From positions 1 to 17,441 of the forward strand of contig DATGYC010000349.1 in assembly GCA_035298385.1 (NCBI GenBank): a DNA stretch of 17,441 nt. Reading direction: 5' to 3'. Below, piece by piece: positions 7,634 through 16,036 of the stretch. The position numbers were made by a program, and so were the translations under genes. Origin of the DNA: DATGYC01 sp035298385. GTDB lineage: Bacteria > Bacillota > Sulfobacillia > Symbiobacteriales > Symbiobacteriaceae. A model generated the notes under the pieces. It was not told the origin of the DNA. It saw only the letters and a program-made list of their open reading frames with translations, and searched no databases. The first letter of the stretch is position 1. Every line of letters begins with the position of its first letter.

Positions 7634-10294
7634 ATGTCAAAGGCTGACCCGCTCAAGACGCGCCTGCTCTCCCTCCCAACCGACCTGCCCGACCGCACGA
7701 TCGAGCACGCCCCTCCCTGGGTCCACATCGCGGGCGCCCCGGGAGATCGCCTGCCGCTGCAGGGGTGGAAGCTGCATCTCTCCGCGACCCCTCGCAATGC
7801 TGTGGAGGTACTGGAGCAGGCGCTCCCCGTGCTGCGCGCGCATCGTTGCGCATTCAAGGTAGCCGCCGACTCGGCATGCCTGCTACGACTGAACGAAGGC
7901 AGTGGAAGCGGCCGTGCACAGATTGGCAAGTTCATCACAGTCTATCCCGACTCCGACGAGCAGGCGGTCGTGTTGGCAGGGCAACTGCACGCGGCGACCG
8001 CCGGACTGGAGGGGCCCGCGGTTCCCTCTGATAGGCAGTACTGCTCCGGCAGTCTGGTCTATCGCCGCTATGGCGGTTTCAGTCGCAGGGTGGTGCTGAC
8101 CCCGAACGGTCAGATCCACCCTGCCATTGCCGCCCCCGATGGCAGACTGGTGCCGGACGAGCGCCAGCCCTGGTTCGCTCCGCCTGCCTGGGCCGCCGAT
8201 CCCTTCTGCGCGCCCGCCGCAGACGAAGAGACTGAGGTGGAAGGCCCCCTTGGCACCCGGTATCACGTGCTGGAGGCTCTGCACCAGACTGGGAAGGGCG
8301 GGGTCTACCTGGCCGAAGATACGGCGGGGGCTGCGCCGCGCCAGGTGGTGATCAAGGAGGCGCGGCACCACGTAATTGCAGATGAAGGCGGCCGCGATGT
8401 GCGCGACCGCCTTCGGCATGAGTTTCATATGCTGACGAGTCTCTACCCGCTGGGAGGGATTCCGCACCCTTTTGAGCTGTTTGAACAGGAAGGGAACCTC
8501 TACCTGGTGATGGAGGTCCTGGCGGGAGAGACGCTACGCAAGCGCTTGGCCGATCTTGGCCTGCGCGGGGAGTCTCTGCCCTGGCCCGCTCTCCTCCAGT
8601 TGGGAGAGCAACTCGTGGAGATCGTCACGCAGTTCCATGCGCGCGGCGTCGTGCTGCGCGATCTGACGCCGAATAACCTGGCTCTTGAGCCCGGCGGGCG
8701 CCTGCGGCTGCTGGACCTGGAGTTGGCTCATCAACTGGGGAGTGAACTCCCTGCCTTTCCGGGCCGTACGGAGGGCTTCGCTCCACCCGCAGGCGGAGCG
8801 GGACGAAAAATCAGCCCGGCAGACGACTTCTATGCCGTTGGCTCCTGCCTCTTTGCAATGGCCTGCAATTGCTCCCCGCTGCTGCCGGTGCCGCCAGCAG
8901 ACCTGGAGGAGCGTCTGGAACACCTGCTCCAGAGTCTGCGGCCTGATCTGCCAGCCAGCTTCGCTGCCCTGATCCGGCGGCTGCGCACACAGCCCGAGTC
9001 GGTTCCCGATCTGCGGGCAGCCCTACAAGAGCTCTCGCCGGCAGGCAACCTCCGAGGACACAGCGAGTTTAGCCCCGCAGGAGGTTGCTGCCCGGATGCC
9101 GCCCCGCTCGGGGAGTTGTATCCGGTCGATCCCGGGAGCTGCCTACAGCGAGCCATTCGCATCGGCGACTGGCTGCTGGAGCAGCGCTCTACCGTTCAGA
9201 GCGATGTGCGGACCGGGGGAGAGGTGCCGATCGCCGTGCAGTCAGGCGCCTGCGGCGTGGGGCTCTTCTTGTCCGATCTCTTCGCTGAAACGGGCGAGCA
9301 GCGTTTCCTGGAGGGCGCCGTCGCCATGGCGAAGTGGTCTCAAGCGTGGGCAGAGGCACATCCGGCGCTGGTGCCGCCCGGGCTCTACTTTGGGCTGGGC
9401 GGCCTTGGGTGGCTGCAGTGCCGCCTAGCCGACGCCACCGGGGATCCGGGCTACCTGGAGCAAGGCGTCCTGGTAGCGGCTCAGGTGGACCAGATCGCCA
9501 CCGCACATCCGGATCTGACCCACGGCGTTGCCGGCATCGGGCTGATGCACCTGCTGCTGGCCGCCCGCACCAGTGACCCGCACCACCTCAGCCAGGCCCG
9601 CGCCTTGGCAGACCGGCTGCTGGCAGTTCAAGGAGACGACGGCCTCTGGCTAAGCCCGCTCACCGCCCCTCCTAGTCCTCAGTACGGCATGGCCCACGGC
9701 CCGGCCGGCATCGGCCTCTTCCTCGCCGAGTTGGGCGTGGTGGCCGCGGAGAGCCGCTATCTTGATGCGGCCCGGCGCATCGGCCGGCTCCTCATCGCTG
9801 CGCGACAGATCACCGCCGGCGGTGAGGGCTGGACCTGGCCCCACTCGCCCGCGACCGGGAACGCCTGGCCCCACTGGTGCAATGGCGCGACAGGGGTCGG
9901 CCTCTTTCTGCTGCGGCTGCACCAGCTCACAGGTGAGCCGGAATGGCTGGAACCGGCCCACCGCGCCGCCGTGGCGGCGCACCGGTGCTGCCGAACCGGG
10001 GGCGTATCACTCTGCCACGGCATGGCGGGCGAAGCGGACTTCCTGCTCGCCATGCACGCCGCCACAGGGGATCCGGCCCTGCTGGCAGATGCCCGGGATC
10101 TGGCCCGGCTGATCGTGATGCAGGGAGACGGATGGGCGCCCGGCAGAACCGCGAGTACCGGTGAGGCGTTCTCACCCTGGTATATGACGGGCCAGGCCGG
10201 GGTAGGCGCCCTCTTCCTGCGGCTCGGCTCCGAACCAGGCCGTCTCGGCCCGGCCACTCTGCCGTTGATCTCGCGTATGGGCGCTGTGCCATAA
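7634..10294 (+). CDS. lanL: Class IV-like lanthionine synthetase (lyase-kinase-LanC), LanL/LanKC type
   Basis: An 886-aa trifunctional RiPP enzyme that phosphorylates Ser/Thr in a precursor, eliminates phosphate and adds Cys thiols to form lanthionine. Residues about 40-180 are the phospho-Ser/Thr lyase, with FKVAAD (Lys75), GKFITVYP (Lys99) and LVYRRYGGF. Residues about 205-470 are a Ser/Thr kinase: VVIK (Lys241), HEF (Glu263), LRDLTPNN (Asp343, Asn348) and DLE (Asp361). Residues about 500-866 are a LanC cyclase with repeated GxxG(I/V)GL helices and a full zinc set: Cys749 in HWCNG, and Cys794-His795 in LCHG. Class III enzymes usually lack these ligands, so class IV is favoured. GAGGAGG lies 10 bases before the ATG. 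The 3' end overlaps lanT on the other strand by 123 bp; the overlap includes the conserved GQAGVGALFLRL. Confidence 0.93.
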   Translation: MSKADPLKTRLLSLPTDLPDRTIEHAPPWVHIAGAPGDRLPLQGWKLHLSATPRNAVEVLEQALPVLRAHRCAFKVAADSACLLRLNEGSGSGRAQIGKFITVYPDSDEQAVVLAGQLHAATAGLEGPAVPSDRQYCSGSLVYRRYGGFSRRVVLTPNGQIHPAIAAPDGRLVPDERQPWFAPPAWAADPFCAPAADEETEVEGPLGTRYHVLEALHQTGKGGVYLAEDTAGAAPRQVVIKEARHHVIADEGGRDVRDRLRHEFHMLTSLYPLGGIPHPFELFEQEGNLYLVMEVLAGETLRKRLADLGLRGESLPWPALLQLGEQLVEIVTQFHARGVVLRDLTPNNLALEPGGRLRLLDLELAHQLGSELPAFPGRTEGFAPPAGGAGRKISPADDFYAVGSCLFAMACNCSPLLPVPPADLEERLEHLLQSLRPDLPASFAALIRRLRTQPESVPDLRAALQELSPAGNLRGHSEFSPAGGCCPDAAPLGELYPVDPGSCLQRAIRIGDWLLEQRSTVQSDVRTGGEVPIAVQSGACGVGLFLSDLFAETGEQRFLEGAVAMAKWSQAWAEAHPALVPPGLYFGLGGLGWLQCRLADATGDPGYLEQGVLVAAQVDQIATAHPDLTHGVAGIGLMHLLLAARTSDPHHLSQARALADRLLAVQGDDGLWLSPLTAPPSPQYGMAHGPAGIGLFLAELGVVAAESRYLDAARRIGRLLIAARQITAGGEGWTWPHSPATGNAWPHWCNGATGVGLFLLRLHQLTGEPEWLEPAHRAAVAAHRCCRTGGVSLCHGMAGEADFLLAMHAATGDPALLADARDLARLIVMQGDGWAPGRTASTGEAFSPWYMTGQAGVGALFLRLGSEPGRLGPATLPLISRMGAVP

Positions 10295-12400
10295 CTGTGC
10301 GTACCGTTCGCCCCGGTCGAGCAGGGCCGCATGGGTGCCCTGCTCCACGATCTCGCCCCGGTCGAGGAGCACGATCAGGTCGGCATCGGTCACCGTGCTC
10401 AGGCGGTGGGCGATGACGATCCGGGTGATGCCGGTTGCGCGCAGGTTCTCTTCAAGTTGGCGCTCTGTCATCGCATCGAGCTGGCTCGTGGCTTCATCGA
10501 GAATCAGCAGGGCCGGGCGGCCTGCAAGGGCGCGAGCGATCGCTAGCTTCTGCCGTTGGCCGCCCGAAAGGTTTTGGGCCTGCTCGCCCACCCGCGTGTG
10601 GTAGCCCATCGGCATCCGGCGGAGATCCGAATCGAGGAGCGCCATGCGTGACGCCCATTCGATATCCGCCTGCGACAGCGTGCGGTGAAACGCGATGTTA
10701 TCACGGATCGTGTCGTTAAAAAGGAACGTTTCCTGAAGGACACTGCCCACTTGCCGGCGGATCTGTCCACGATCGGTACGGCGCAGGTCGATACCATCCA
10801 CCGTTATATGACCGGCCGTGGGCTCATACAGCCCCAGAATCAGCTTGATGATCGTGCTCTTACCGGATCCGGTCTCGCCGACTAGCGCCACCTTCTGCCC
10901 GGGCCGGACCTGCAGGGATACCCCCTTCAGCACCTCGGGGCTGCCCGGGCCATGGGAGAAGCTGACCTGCTCAAGGGTGGCCGCTCCGCCCACCGTTACA
11001 CGGACAGGCTCGGCCGGGCTAGGTTCCGGCTCGGCCCCCATCACATCCTCGACGCGCTCAATCGCTCCGCCCAGCATCTGCAGTTGCTGGATGCTGCCTG
11101 CCAGTGAGCTGATGGGGGCAAGAAAGGCCCCAGCCAGGCTCGAAAAGCCCAGGACAGCGCCGAGGGTGCTCTGTCCGTCGATGATCGCTTGAGCGCCGGC
11201 ACCGAGGAGCAATAGCGGCACCATCAGCCTGATGGCGCCCAGTATGCTCTCCATTGCGGCGCCATACCGGTCTCGGCTGGCCGAGATGGTCACCTGCTCC
11301 TCCAGCCGGCTGCGCCACTTAGTCAGGACGAACTCCTCAATGCCCGCGGCCTTGACGAGCGGCATGGAGTGCAGCACCTCAACCAGGTAGCCGGTCATCC
11401 GGGAGCCGGCGGCCAGTTCCTGGCGGGTCAACGTGCGCACGCGCGGACTCAGTACCAGCATCAGGATCAGTTGCAGCCCTGCGGCTACCAGCACCATCCC
11501 CGTAAGTGGCCATGACTCGACGGCCATGGCAATTCCGTACGTAATGAGGAGCAGGGTGTCAAGGATGAGGGAGGCGCCCCGTCCCGCCAGCGCCTCTTTG
11601 ACCAAGAGAAGACTGGTGAGACGGGAGGCCAGATCACCCGTTGACCGCTGCTCAATGAACGCTATTGGCAGGCGAAAGAGATGCGCCATAAACTGGGTCG
11701 AGAGGTGGACATTCAACACCGCCTGGAGGCGAATCACCAGGCGGGAGCGCACATACATCATCACGGCCTGAAACAGGCCGACCGACACGAGGCCCGCCAG
11801 CAGGGTGAAGAGAATGGCGGGCTCTTTCGCGCCAATGAGACGGTCAACCGCTATCCGCGTCAGGATCGGCGTGGCAAGACCGGTGGACTGAAGGAGCAGC
11901 GAGACCGCAATGACCAGTACGAACAGGCGGGGCTCATGCCACAGCAGCTTGGCGTAGTAGAGCCAGTCGATTCGCCTTGCCGGGCGCTCTGCTAGCCGCT
12001 CCGTGGGGCTGAAGGTGAGCACAATGCCGGAGAACTGGCGAGCCAATTCGGCGCCGCTGAGCCGTTCGCGGCCGCGCGCCGGGTCCAGAATCCAGGCGTG
12101 CGTTCCCGTCCACCGTTCCAGGACGACGAAGTGCGCTTGATTCCAGTGGAGCATGGCGGGAAGCTGAACTTCGGACAGATCTGCCGCCGACACTCGCAGG
12201 GCGCGGCACTCTAGGCCGTATGCTTGCGCCACCTGCTTGAGCTTGAGTGCGCTAACGCCGTCACGGGACGACCCGCAGCGCTCGCGGACCTCGCTGAGCG
12301 GGGCGTGGTGACCGTAATACTTGAGCACCATTGTCAGGGCGGCGGGGCCGCACTCGGCGGCCTCCATCTGCTGGACCAACGGAACGCGGCGGTTTGCCAT
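10172..12400 (-). CDS. lanT: LanT: C39 peptidase-containing ABC exporter for Gly-Gly leader peptides
   Basis: A 742-aa inner-membrane exporter that cuts the leader after Gly-Gly and exports the modified peptide. Residues 1-130 are the C39 peptidase: Gln11, Cys17 in AAECGPAAL, His90 and Asp106 in DPARG make a complete active site. Residues about 155-440 are a six-helix ABC transmembrane domain. The nucleotide-binding domain has Walker A GETGSGKST (508-516), Q-loop Gln556, signature LSGGQ (611-615), Walker B LLILDE (Asp635, Glu636) and His665. The ATG lies 3 bases after the lanM stop, so translation is coupled to lanM. The usual family end is near residue 705; the last 35 or so residues are not family-like, and most of that tail is encoded antisense to lanL. 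An eroded stop codon may explain this. Confidence 0.95.
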   Translation of the reverse strand: MANRRVPLVQQMEAAECGPAALTMVLKYYGHHAPLSEVRERCGSSRDGVSALKLKQVAQAYGLECRALRVSAADLSEVQLPAMLHWNQAHFVVLERWTGTHAWILDPARGRERLSGAELARQFSGIVLTFSPTERLAERPARRIDWLYYAKLLWHEPRLFVLVIAVSLLLQSTGLATPILTRIAVDRLIGAKEPAILFTLLAGLVSVGLFQAVMMYVRSRLVIRLQAVLNVHLSTQFMAHLFRLPIAFIEQRSTGDLASRLTSLLLVKEALAGRGASLILDTLLLITYGIAMAVESWPLTGMVLVAAGLQLILMLVLSPRVRTLTRQELAAGSRMTGYLVEVLHSMPLVKAAGIEEFVLTKWRSRLEEQVTISASRDRYGAAMESILGAIRLMVPLLLLGAGAQAIIDGQSTLGAVLGFSSLAGAFLAPISSLAGSIQQLQMLGGAIERVEDVMGAEPEPSPAEPVRVTVGGAATLEQVSFSHGPGSPEVLKGVSLQVRPGQKVALVGETGSGKSTIIKLILGLYEPTAGHITVDGIDLRRTDRGQIRRQVGSVLQETFLFNDTIRDNIAFHRTLSQADIEWASRMALLDSDLRRMPMGYHTRVGEQAQNLSGGQRQKLAIARALAGRPALLILDEATSQLDAMTERQLEENLRATGITRIVIAHRLSTVTDADLIVLLDRGEIVEQGTHAALLDRGERYAQLWHSAHTRDQRQSGRAETAWFGAEPQEEGAYPGLARHIPG

Positions 12401-12403
12401 GCA

Positions 12404-15400
12404 CTACCGCTCCCTTGCTGGCGGCTGCAGCCACAGGACCGAGGGGATCCGTGCCGGCGACCAGAGGCGCAGCAGCCCCATGCCAATGCCTGCGAGTCCC
12501 ATCATGAGGCCAGGCGTGTGCGCCTGCCGCGGAACGCCACATCGCCAGATACCCTGCTCTACGTCCGCAAGCACCTGCGCCGCCTCAGCCATGGCGGCCC
12601 CATCCCACCTGGTATCCTTCATCACTCTGCCTGCTGTCAGAAGGATATCAATCGCCCCGAGGTCCCCGTGGCAGAGCGAGTGGTTCATGCCAAACCCCTC
12701 GCGTGCCGTCGTGCCCAGGGCGATGGCGATCTCCTCATCCACCAGCGGGTCCTGAAGGCACTTGCGGACCAGAAGGCGGCCAAGCCCGATCCCCGGTGCG
12801 CCGTTACACCACGCAGTGCTAACGGCAGGCTCCTGGCCGGCATCGGGAACCCGCAGATCCTTCCAATTGCCGCGCTCCGGCAGGAAGAGACTCCGCTCAT
12901 ACGCCAGCGCCTGACGGGCGACATGGCCATATTGGTGATCGCCCGTCGCTGCGGCCAACTCAAGCAGAGCCCAGGCGATGCCGGCACAGCCGTGAGAGAA
13001 CCCGGCTATCGGCAACTGCTCCGCGGCCGGTACGCGCCAGCCCACCCCGTGTTCGTAAGGCGCGGCGCCCTCGACCAGCCGGTCTCCACAGCGGCGCGCC
13101 ACCCGCAGCAGGCGGGGATCGCCCGTCTGCCGGAACAGATCGAGGCAGACCAGCAGCGTCCCGGCTGATCCGCCCAGGAGATCGAACTGCTGATCGTTGG
13201 AGACCTCCCGCTCGATCATCTCCAGTGCGTTCAGCGCCTCCGCCAGGATGGAGGGCTCGTGCCAGAGCGCCGCCAGGTGGCTCATCACATAGAGGTGCCC
13301 GGCCCGTCCCGTGAACGCCCCAATAGGGGAGACCCCCGGGGGATACTCCCGAGTCAGATCGCTGCGCAGCACTTGCAGACCGGCCCTGGCTGTACGCTCA
13401 TACTCCGGGCGCCCGGTGGCGGCGCCCAGGTAGGCCAGGAAGAGCGCAATCCCGCCCACCCCGCCGTACAGATTGGTGCCGACCGGGCCGAGATTGCACT
13501 GGGTATGGTCTCCCCCCACCAGTATGAGGCCGTTCCAGCAGACATCATCTTCGCCAAAGATCGCCTTCTTGAGCAGATGATCGCCAATCCGGGATGCTGC
13601 CTGTAGGAAGGAATCGCGCGATGGCGTCGGTGCGTCGGCATTGCGAGTGCGGGGAGCGGGCTGTCGGACGTGGGCCTGCCGATCAATGACAGCCATCGCC
13701 TCCCGGATCAGAGCAGCCTGCGCGGCCAAGTCTTCATCATCCAGATGAGCGAGGCGATCCAGCACCACCGAAAGGCTGTCCTCGGCAAAGAAGTCCGCAA
13801 TGCAGACCCCGCTGCTGGTCCACAGGTGGCGTTCGCCGGGCCTGGCGGTGAAGAAGGGAATGTCAACGTTGCGCAGATCAGCCTGTTCATGCGGGACCAC
13901 CCGCTGTAGGGCGCCCCGTATCACGGACGCTGCCCAGAGCATGTCCAGCAGCATGTCGCGGTCGAGGCCGTCTCTGAGCAGATCCGGATGGTGCCCCTGC
14001 CGGAGGTAGCTTGCATACTGCCGGGTCGGGCGGACGATGTGCCGGACGGTCACACCGGCAAACCCCTTGAGCATGGCGATCGCCTGCTCCCGATGGGCCA
14101 TCAGCAGCTTGTACGTCTCTTCGAAGCCGGCGACAGTCTCCTCCACGTAAGTAGTGGGGTCGACCGTTGCGCCGGCCAGCGCAGGTCGGTTCTTGGCGCC
14201 CTCAAGCTTCACGTCGCGAGGTGCAAGGTGCATGCTGTCCGTGCCTACAGCAGCCGGGAGATGCATGGGCTTCGGGAGGTACTGTCCATCCTCGCCGCCC
14301 AGACCGCTAATGTCGACCCCTTTCCGCCCTTGGACACCCATAATCCGCATCGGCAGCATACCCGTCTTCAGCACAGACCGGTTCAACTCTTCCATGGCCA
14401 GCGCTGCGGCGGAGCGGCCCTGGCTGTCCGGGAACCGGTGATGCATCAGACCTTCCAGATCGATCAGGACGGGATGCTCCCCCGCAGCGATCAGGTTCTC
14501 GAAGTGGAAGTCGACGGCGTGCAGAACATAGAGCAGGGCCAGGTAGCTCCCCTGGCGCCAGTAGAAGCGCTTTACCTCGTCGGCTGTCGCACAGCCGGCC
14601 GCGGCAATATGCTCCACCCAGCCATAGTTTGAGCGGTCTGCAACCAGCAGGAGCCGGTGCGGGTGGCGCAGGCCGGTCGCGTTCAACCAGCCGAGCAACT
14701 CTTGGAACTGGCGGTCCACCGCCAGCGAGTGCGGTTTATAGACAAGGCGCAGGCCAGACGTAAACTGGCAGAGAATCACGCTGCGTCCGCGGCAGTGGGA
14801 ATCGCCGGAGTCGCACTGAATCGCTGCGAGTTCGCCCGGATCTGCCTGCCCGAGGAAGGTCGTGCCGATTAGTGAGCGGTCGCTAGCGACCCGCTCTAGG
14901 AACTCCAGGCTGCTCTCCACCCAGTGTGACAGGGTGGTCATCATCAACCTGGCCAGGACCTGATACTCCTCACAAAGGGCGAGCCAGTTCTGCGGTGTGC
15001 CCAGGCAGACCTCAGCGAAATACTGAAACCTGGCCTCGGGCGTCTCTCCCTCAAGGCGCTCCAGGAGGCGCGCCGTATTCAGTTCCAGCATCAAGGTTGG
15101 GGCGCATTGCCCGCTCAGCCGCCGAGCGAGTGCTGACAGTAACTGGGCCTCGACGCGCTCCGCCAGCAGTTGGCCCCCGTACTCTTCCCGCAGCTTGCTA
15201 ACGCCCACGCGTAGCTGCCGGGCGCCGAATCGGAGGAACGGTCGGATAAAGGTGTAAAACGGAGACACTTTCCCGGAATCGGGGGCGCCCGGGACTAATG
15301 CCGTGAAGTCGGGAAGCGGTTCGTCCTGACCAAAGCCGGAAGCCAGCGCTTCCAGGGTGTTCGCCCATGCCGGTCCTTCCGTCCCCTGCTTCCACTCGGG

Positions 15401-15613
15401 GTCGGTATCGCCAAGCAGGTGCAGAAGGTCGCTCTCGGTCAGCCCGCCCATCGCTAGCCGCTCCCGAAAGGTCTCATCATCAACGGCCATCTTCGCCTTC
15501 CAGGTCTGCAGCCGAGCGGCGCCCTCCTCCTGAGGTCCGTGAGGGAGCGCCCGCACCGCTCGTTCGTGTAGGAGGCTCGCCATGGCCCACGTTCGCTGGA
15601 TCGTGCCCTTCAC
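12404..15613 (-). CDS. lanM: LanM: class II lanthipeptide synthetase
   Basis: A bifunctional cytoplasmic enzyme that dehydrates Ser/Thr using ATP and then cyclises onto Cys. GTG at 15613 is chosen because GGGAGG (15626-15621) lies 7 bases upstream; the longer reading from TTG at 15631 would put that site inside the gene. This gives 1069 aa. The N-terminal dehydratase (about 80-620) has the LanM kinase-like residues: Lys293 in LVYKPHS, Asp368-x-His370-x-x-Asn373 in AVDFHFEN, and Asp385 in LIDLEG. The LanC domain (about 660-1060) has zinc ligands Cys936 (AWCNG) and Cys981-His982 (SLCHG), plus GFSHGCAGIAW. Both activities look intact. It should process both precursors just upstream, as they share a nearly identical leader and no second LanM is present. 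Confidence 0.96.
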   Translation of the reverse strand: MKGTIQRTWAMASLLHERAVRALPHGPQEEGAARLQTWKAKMAVDDETFRERLAMGGLTESDLLHLLGDTDPEWKQGTEGPAWANTLEALASGFGQDEPLPDFTALVPGAPDSGKVSPFYTFIRPFLRFGARQLRVGVSKLREEYGGQLLAERVEAQLLSALARRLSGQCAPTLMLELNTARLLERLEGETPEARFQYFAEVCLGTPQNWLALCEEYQVLARLMMTTLSHWVESSLEFLERVASDRSLIGTTFLGQADPGELAAIQCDSGDSHCRGRSVILCQFTSGLRLVYKPHSLAVDRQFQELLGWLNATGLRHPHRLLLVADRSNYGWVEHIAAAGCATADEVKRFYWRQGSYLALLYVLHAVDFHFENLIAAGEHPVLIDLEGLMHHRFPDSQGRSAAALAMEELNRSVLKTGMLPMRIMGVQGRKGVDISGLGGEDGQYLPKPMHLPAAVGTDSMHLAPRDVKLEGAKNRPALAGATVDPTTYVEETVAGFEETYKLLMAHREQAIAMLKGFAGVTVRHIVRPTRQYASYLRQGHHPDLLRDGLDRDMLLDMLWAASVIRGALQRVVPHEQADLRNVDIPFFTARPGERHLWTSSGVCIADFFAEDSLSVVLDRLAHLDDEDLAAQAALIREAMAVIDRQAHVRQPAPRTRNADAPTPSRDSFLQAASRIGDHLLKKAIFGEDDVCWNGLILVGGDHTQCNLGPVGTNLYGGVGGIALFLAYLGAATGRPEYERTARAGLQVLRSDLTREYPPGVSPIGAFTGRAGHLYVMSHLAALWHEPSILAEALNALEMIEREVSNDQQFDLLGGSAGTLLVCLDLFRQTGDPRLLRVARRCGDRLVEGAAPYEHGVGWRVPAAEQLPIAGFSHGCAGIAWALLELAAATGDHQYGHVARQALAYERSLFLPERGNWKDLRVPDAGQEPAVSTAWCNGAPGIGLGRLLVRKCLQDPLVDEEIAIALGTTAREGFGMNHSLCHGDLGAIDILLTAGRVMKDTRWDGAAMAEAAQVLADVEQGIWRCGVPRQAHTPGLMMGLAGIGMGLLRLWSPARIPSVLWLQPPARER

Positions 15614-15664
15614 CGTAACGCCTCCCACCAAATGTTCGTCATCCGGCAGTCGTTATTGCGGAAC

Positions 15665-15695
15665 CGGGGCGCCCTCCACTTTGAGGGGCGCCCCG
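15665..15695 (-). terminator. Hairpin between lanA1 and lanM, probable attenuator or mRNA stabiliser
   Basis: A perfect 10-bp GC stem (15665-15674 with 15686-15695) and an 11-base loop lie between the lanA1 stop and lanM. There is no T run on the minus strand after it, so partial read-through to lanM is expected. Confidence 0.6.
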
Positions 15696-15708
15696 ATTCC
15701 TGCCTACC

Positions 15709-15933
15709 TTAGCACATGAACACAGCGCTCTGGAGGCAATCGGTTCCCCCAGCGATGGTGCAGTAAGCAATCATGGTGTCCGTGGCCATCAGGCCGCCCA
15801 CGACACCACGCAGTTCATCCTCGTTCAACTCGGCTCCGGCCGGGTGCGCGGGCACAAGGGCAAGCTGCTCGGGGGTGAGGCTTGCGCGGAACTGCGGGTT
15901 CTTCCAGGCGCGTACGATCATATCGCGAGACAT
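15709..15933 (-). CDS. lanA1: Class II lanthipeptide precursor, mersacidin/lichenicidin leader type (lanA1)
   Basis: A 74-aa precursor. The leader starts MSRDMIVRAWKNPQFRASLT, typical of the mersacidin/lichenicidin-type class II leader, continues through PAHPAGAEL and an acidic stretch, and ends at VVGG (Gly46-Gly47), the LanT cut site. The 27-residue core has cysteines 58, 66 and 74 at even 8-residue spacing, and Thr51, Thr53, Thr59, Thr64 and Ser69. Thr53-x4-Cys58 and Ser69-x4-Cys74 are likely outer rings, and Thr59 or Thr64 with Cys66 the middle one; ring assignment is inference. The last residue is Cys. GGGGAG upstream is a weaker ribosome site than that of lanA2. It is the second gene of the operon, a duplicate of lanA2. 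Confidence 0.95.
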   Translation of the reverse strand: MSRDMIVRAWKNPQFRASLTPEQLALVPAHPAGAELNEDELRGVVGGLMATDTMIAYCTIAGGTDCLQSAVFMC

Positions 15934-15971
15934 GTAATACTCCCCATTTCTTCGTTGGTTTGTCCAACGTG

Positions 15972-16031
15972 TTAAGTCAGTTCGGAGCCCGCGGGATGGG
16001 CCGGTAGCATGGCGTGTCTCTCAGCGCTGAG
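15972..16031 (-). pseudogene. Fossil class II leader fragment upstream of lanA1
   Basis: On the minus strand 16031-15972 reads LSAERHAMLPAHPAGSELT and a stop. This matches the middle of the lanA leaders (LSPEQRALVPAHPAGAEL). It has no start region, no Gly-Gly and no core, and begins 5 bases after the lanA2 stop. It is a decayed remnant of a precursor gene and is not expected to be translated as a useful peptide. Confidence 0.8.
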
Positions 16032-16036
16032 CTTCC

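Noticed and set aside
12224..13168. 314-codon open frame on the plus strand inside lanM and lanT
   Set aside because: No recognisable domain; it is antisense to conserved LanC and C39 sequence, so a shadow.
15614..15631. Longer LanM beginning at TTG 15631
   Set aside because: The added six residues cover the GGGAGG ribosome site of the better GTG start at 15613.
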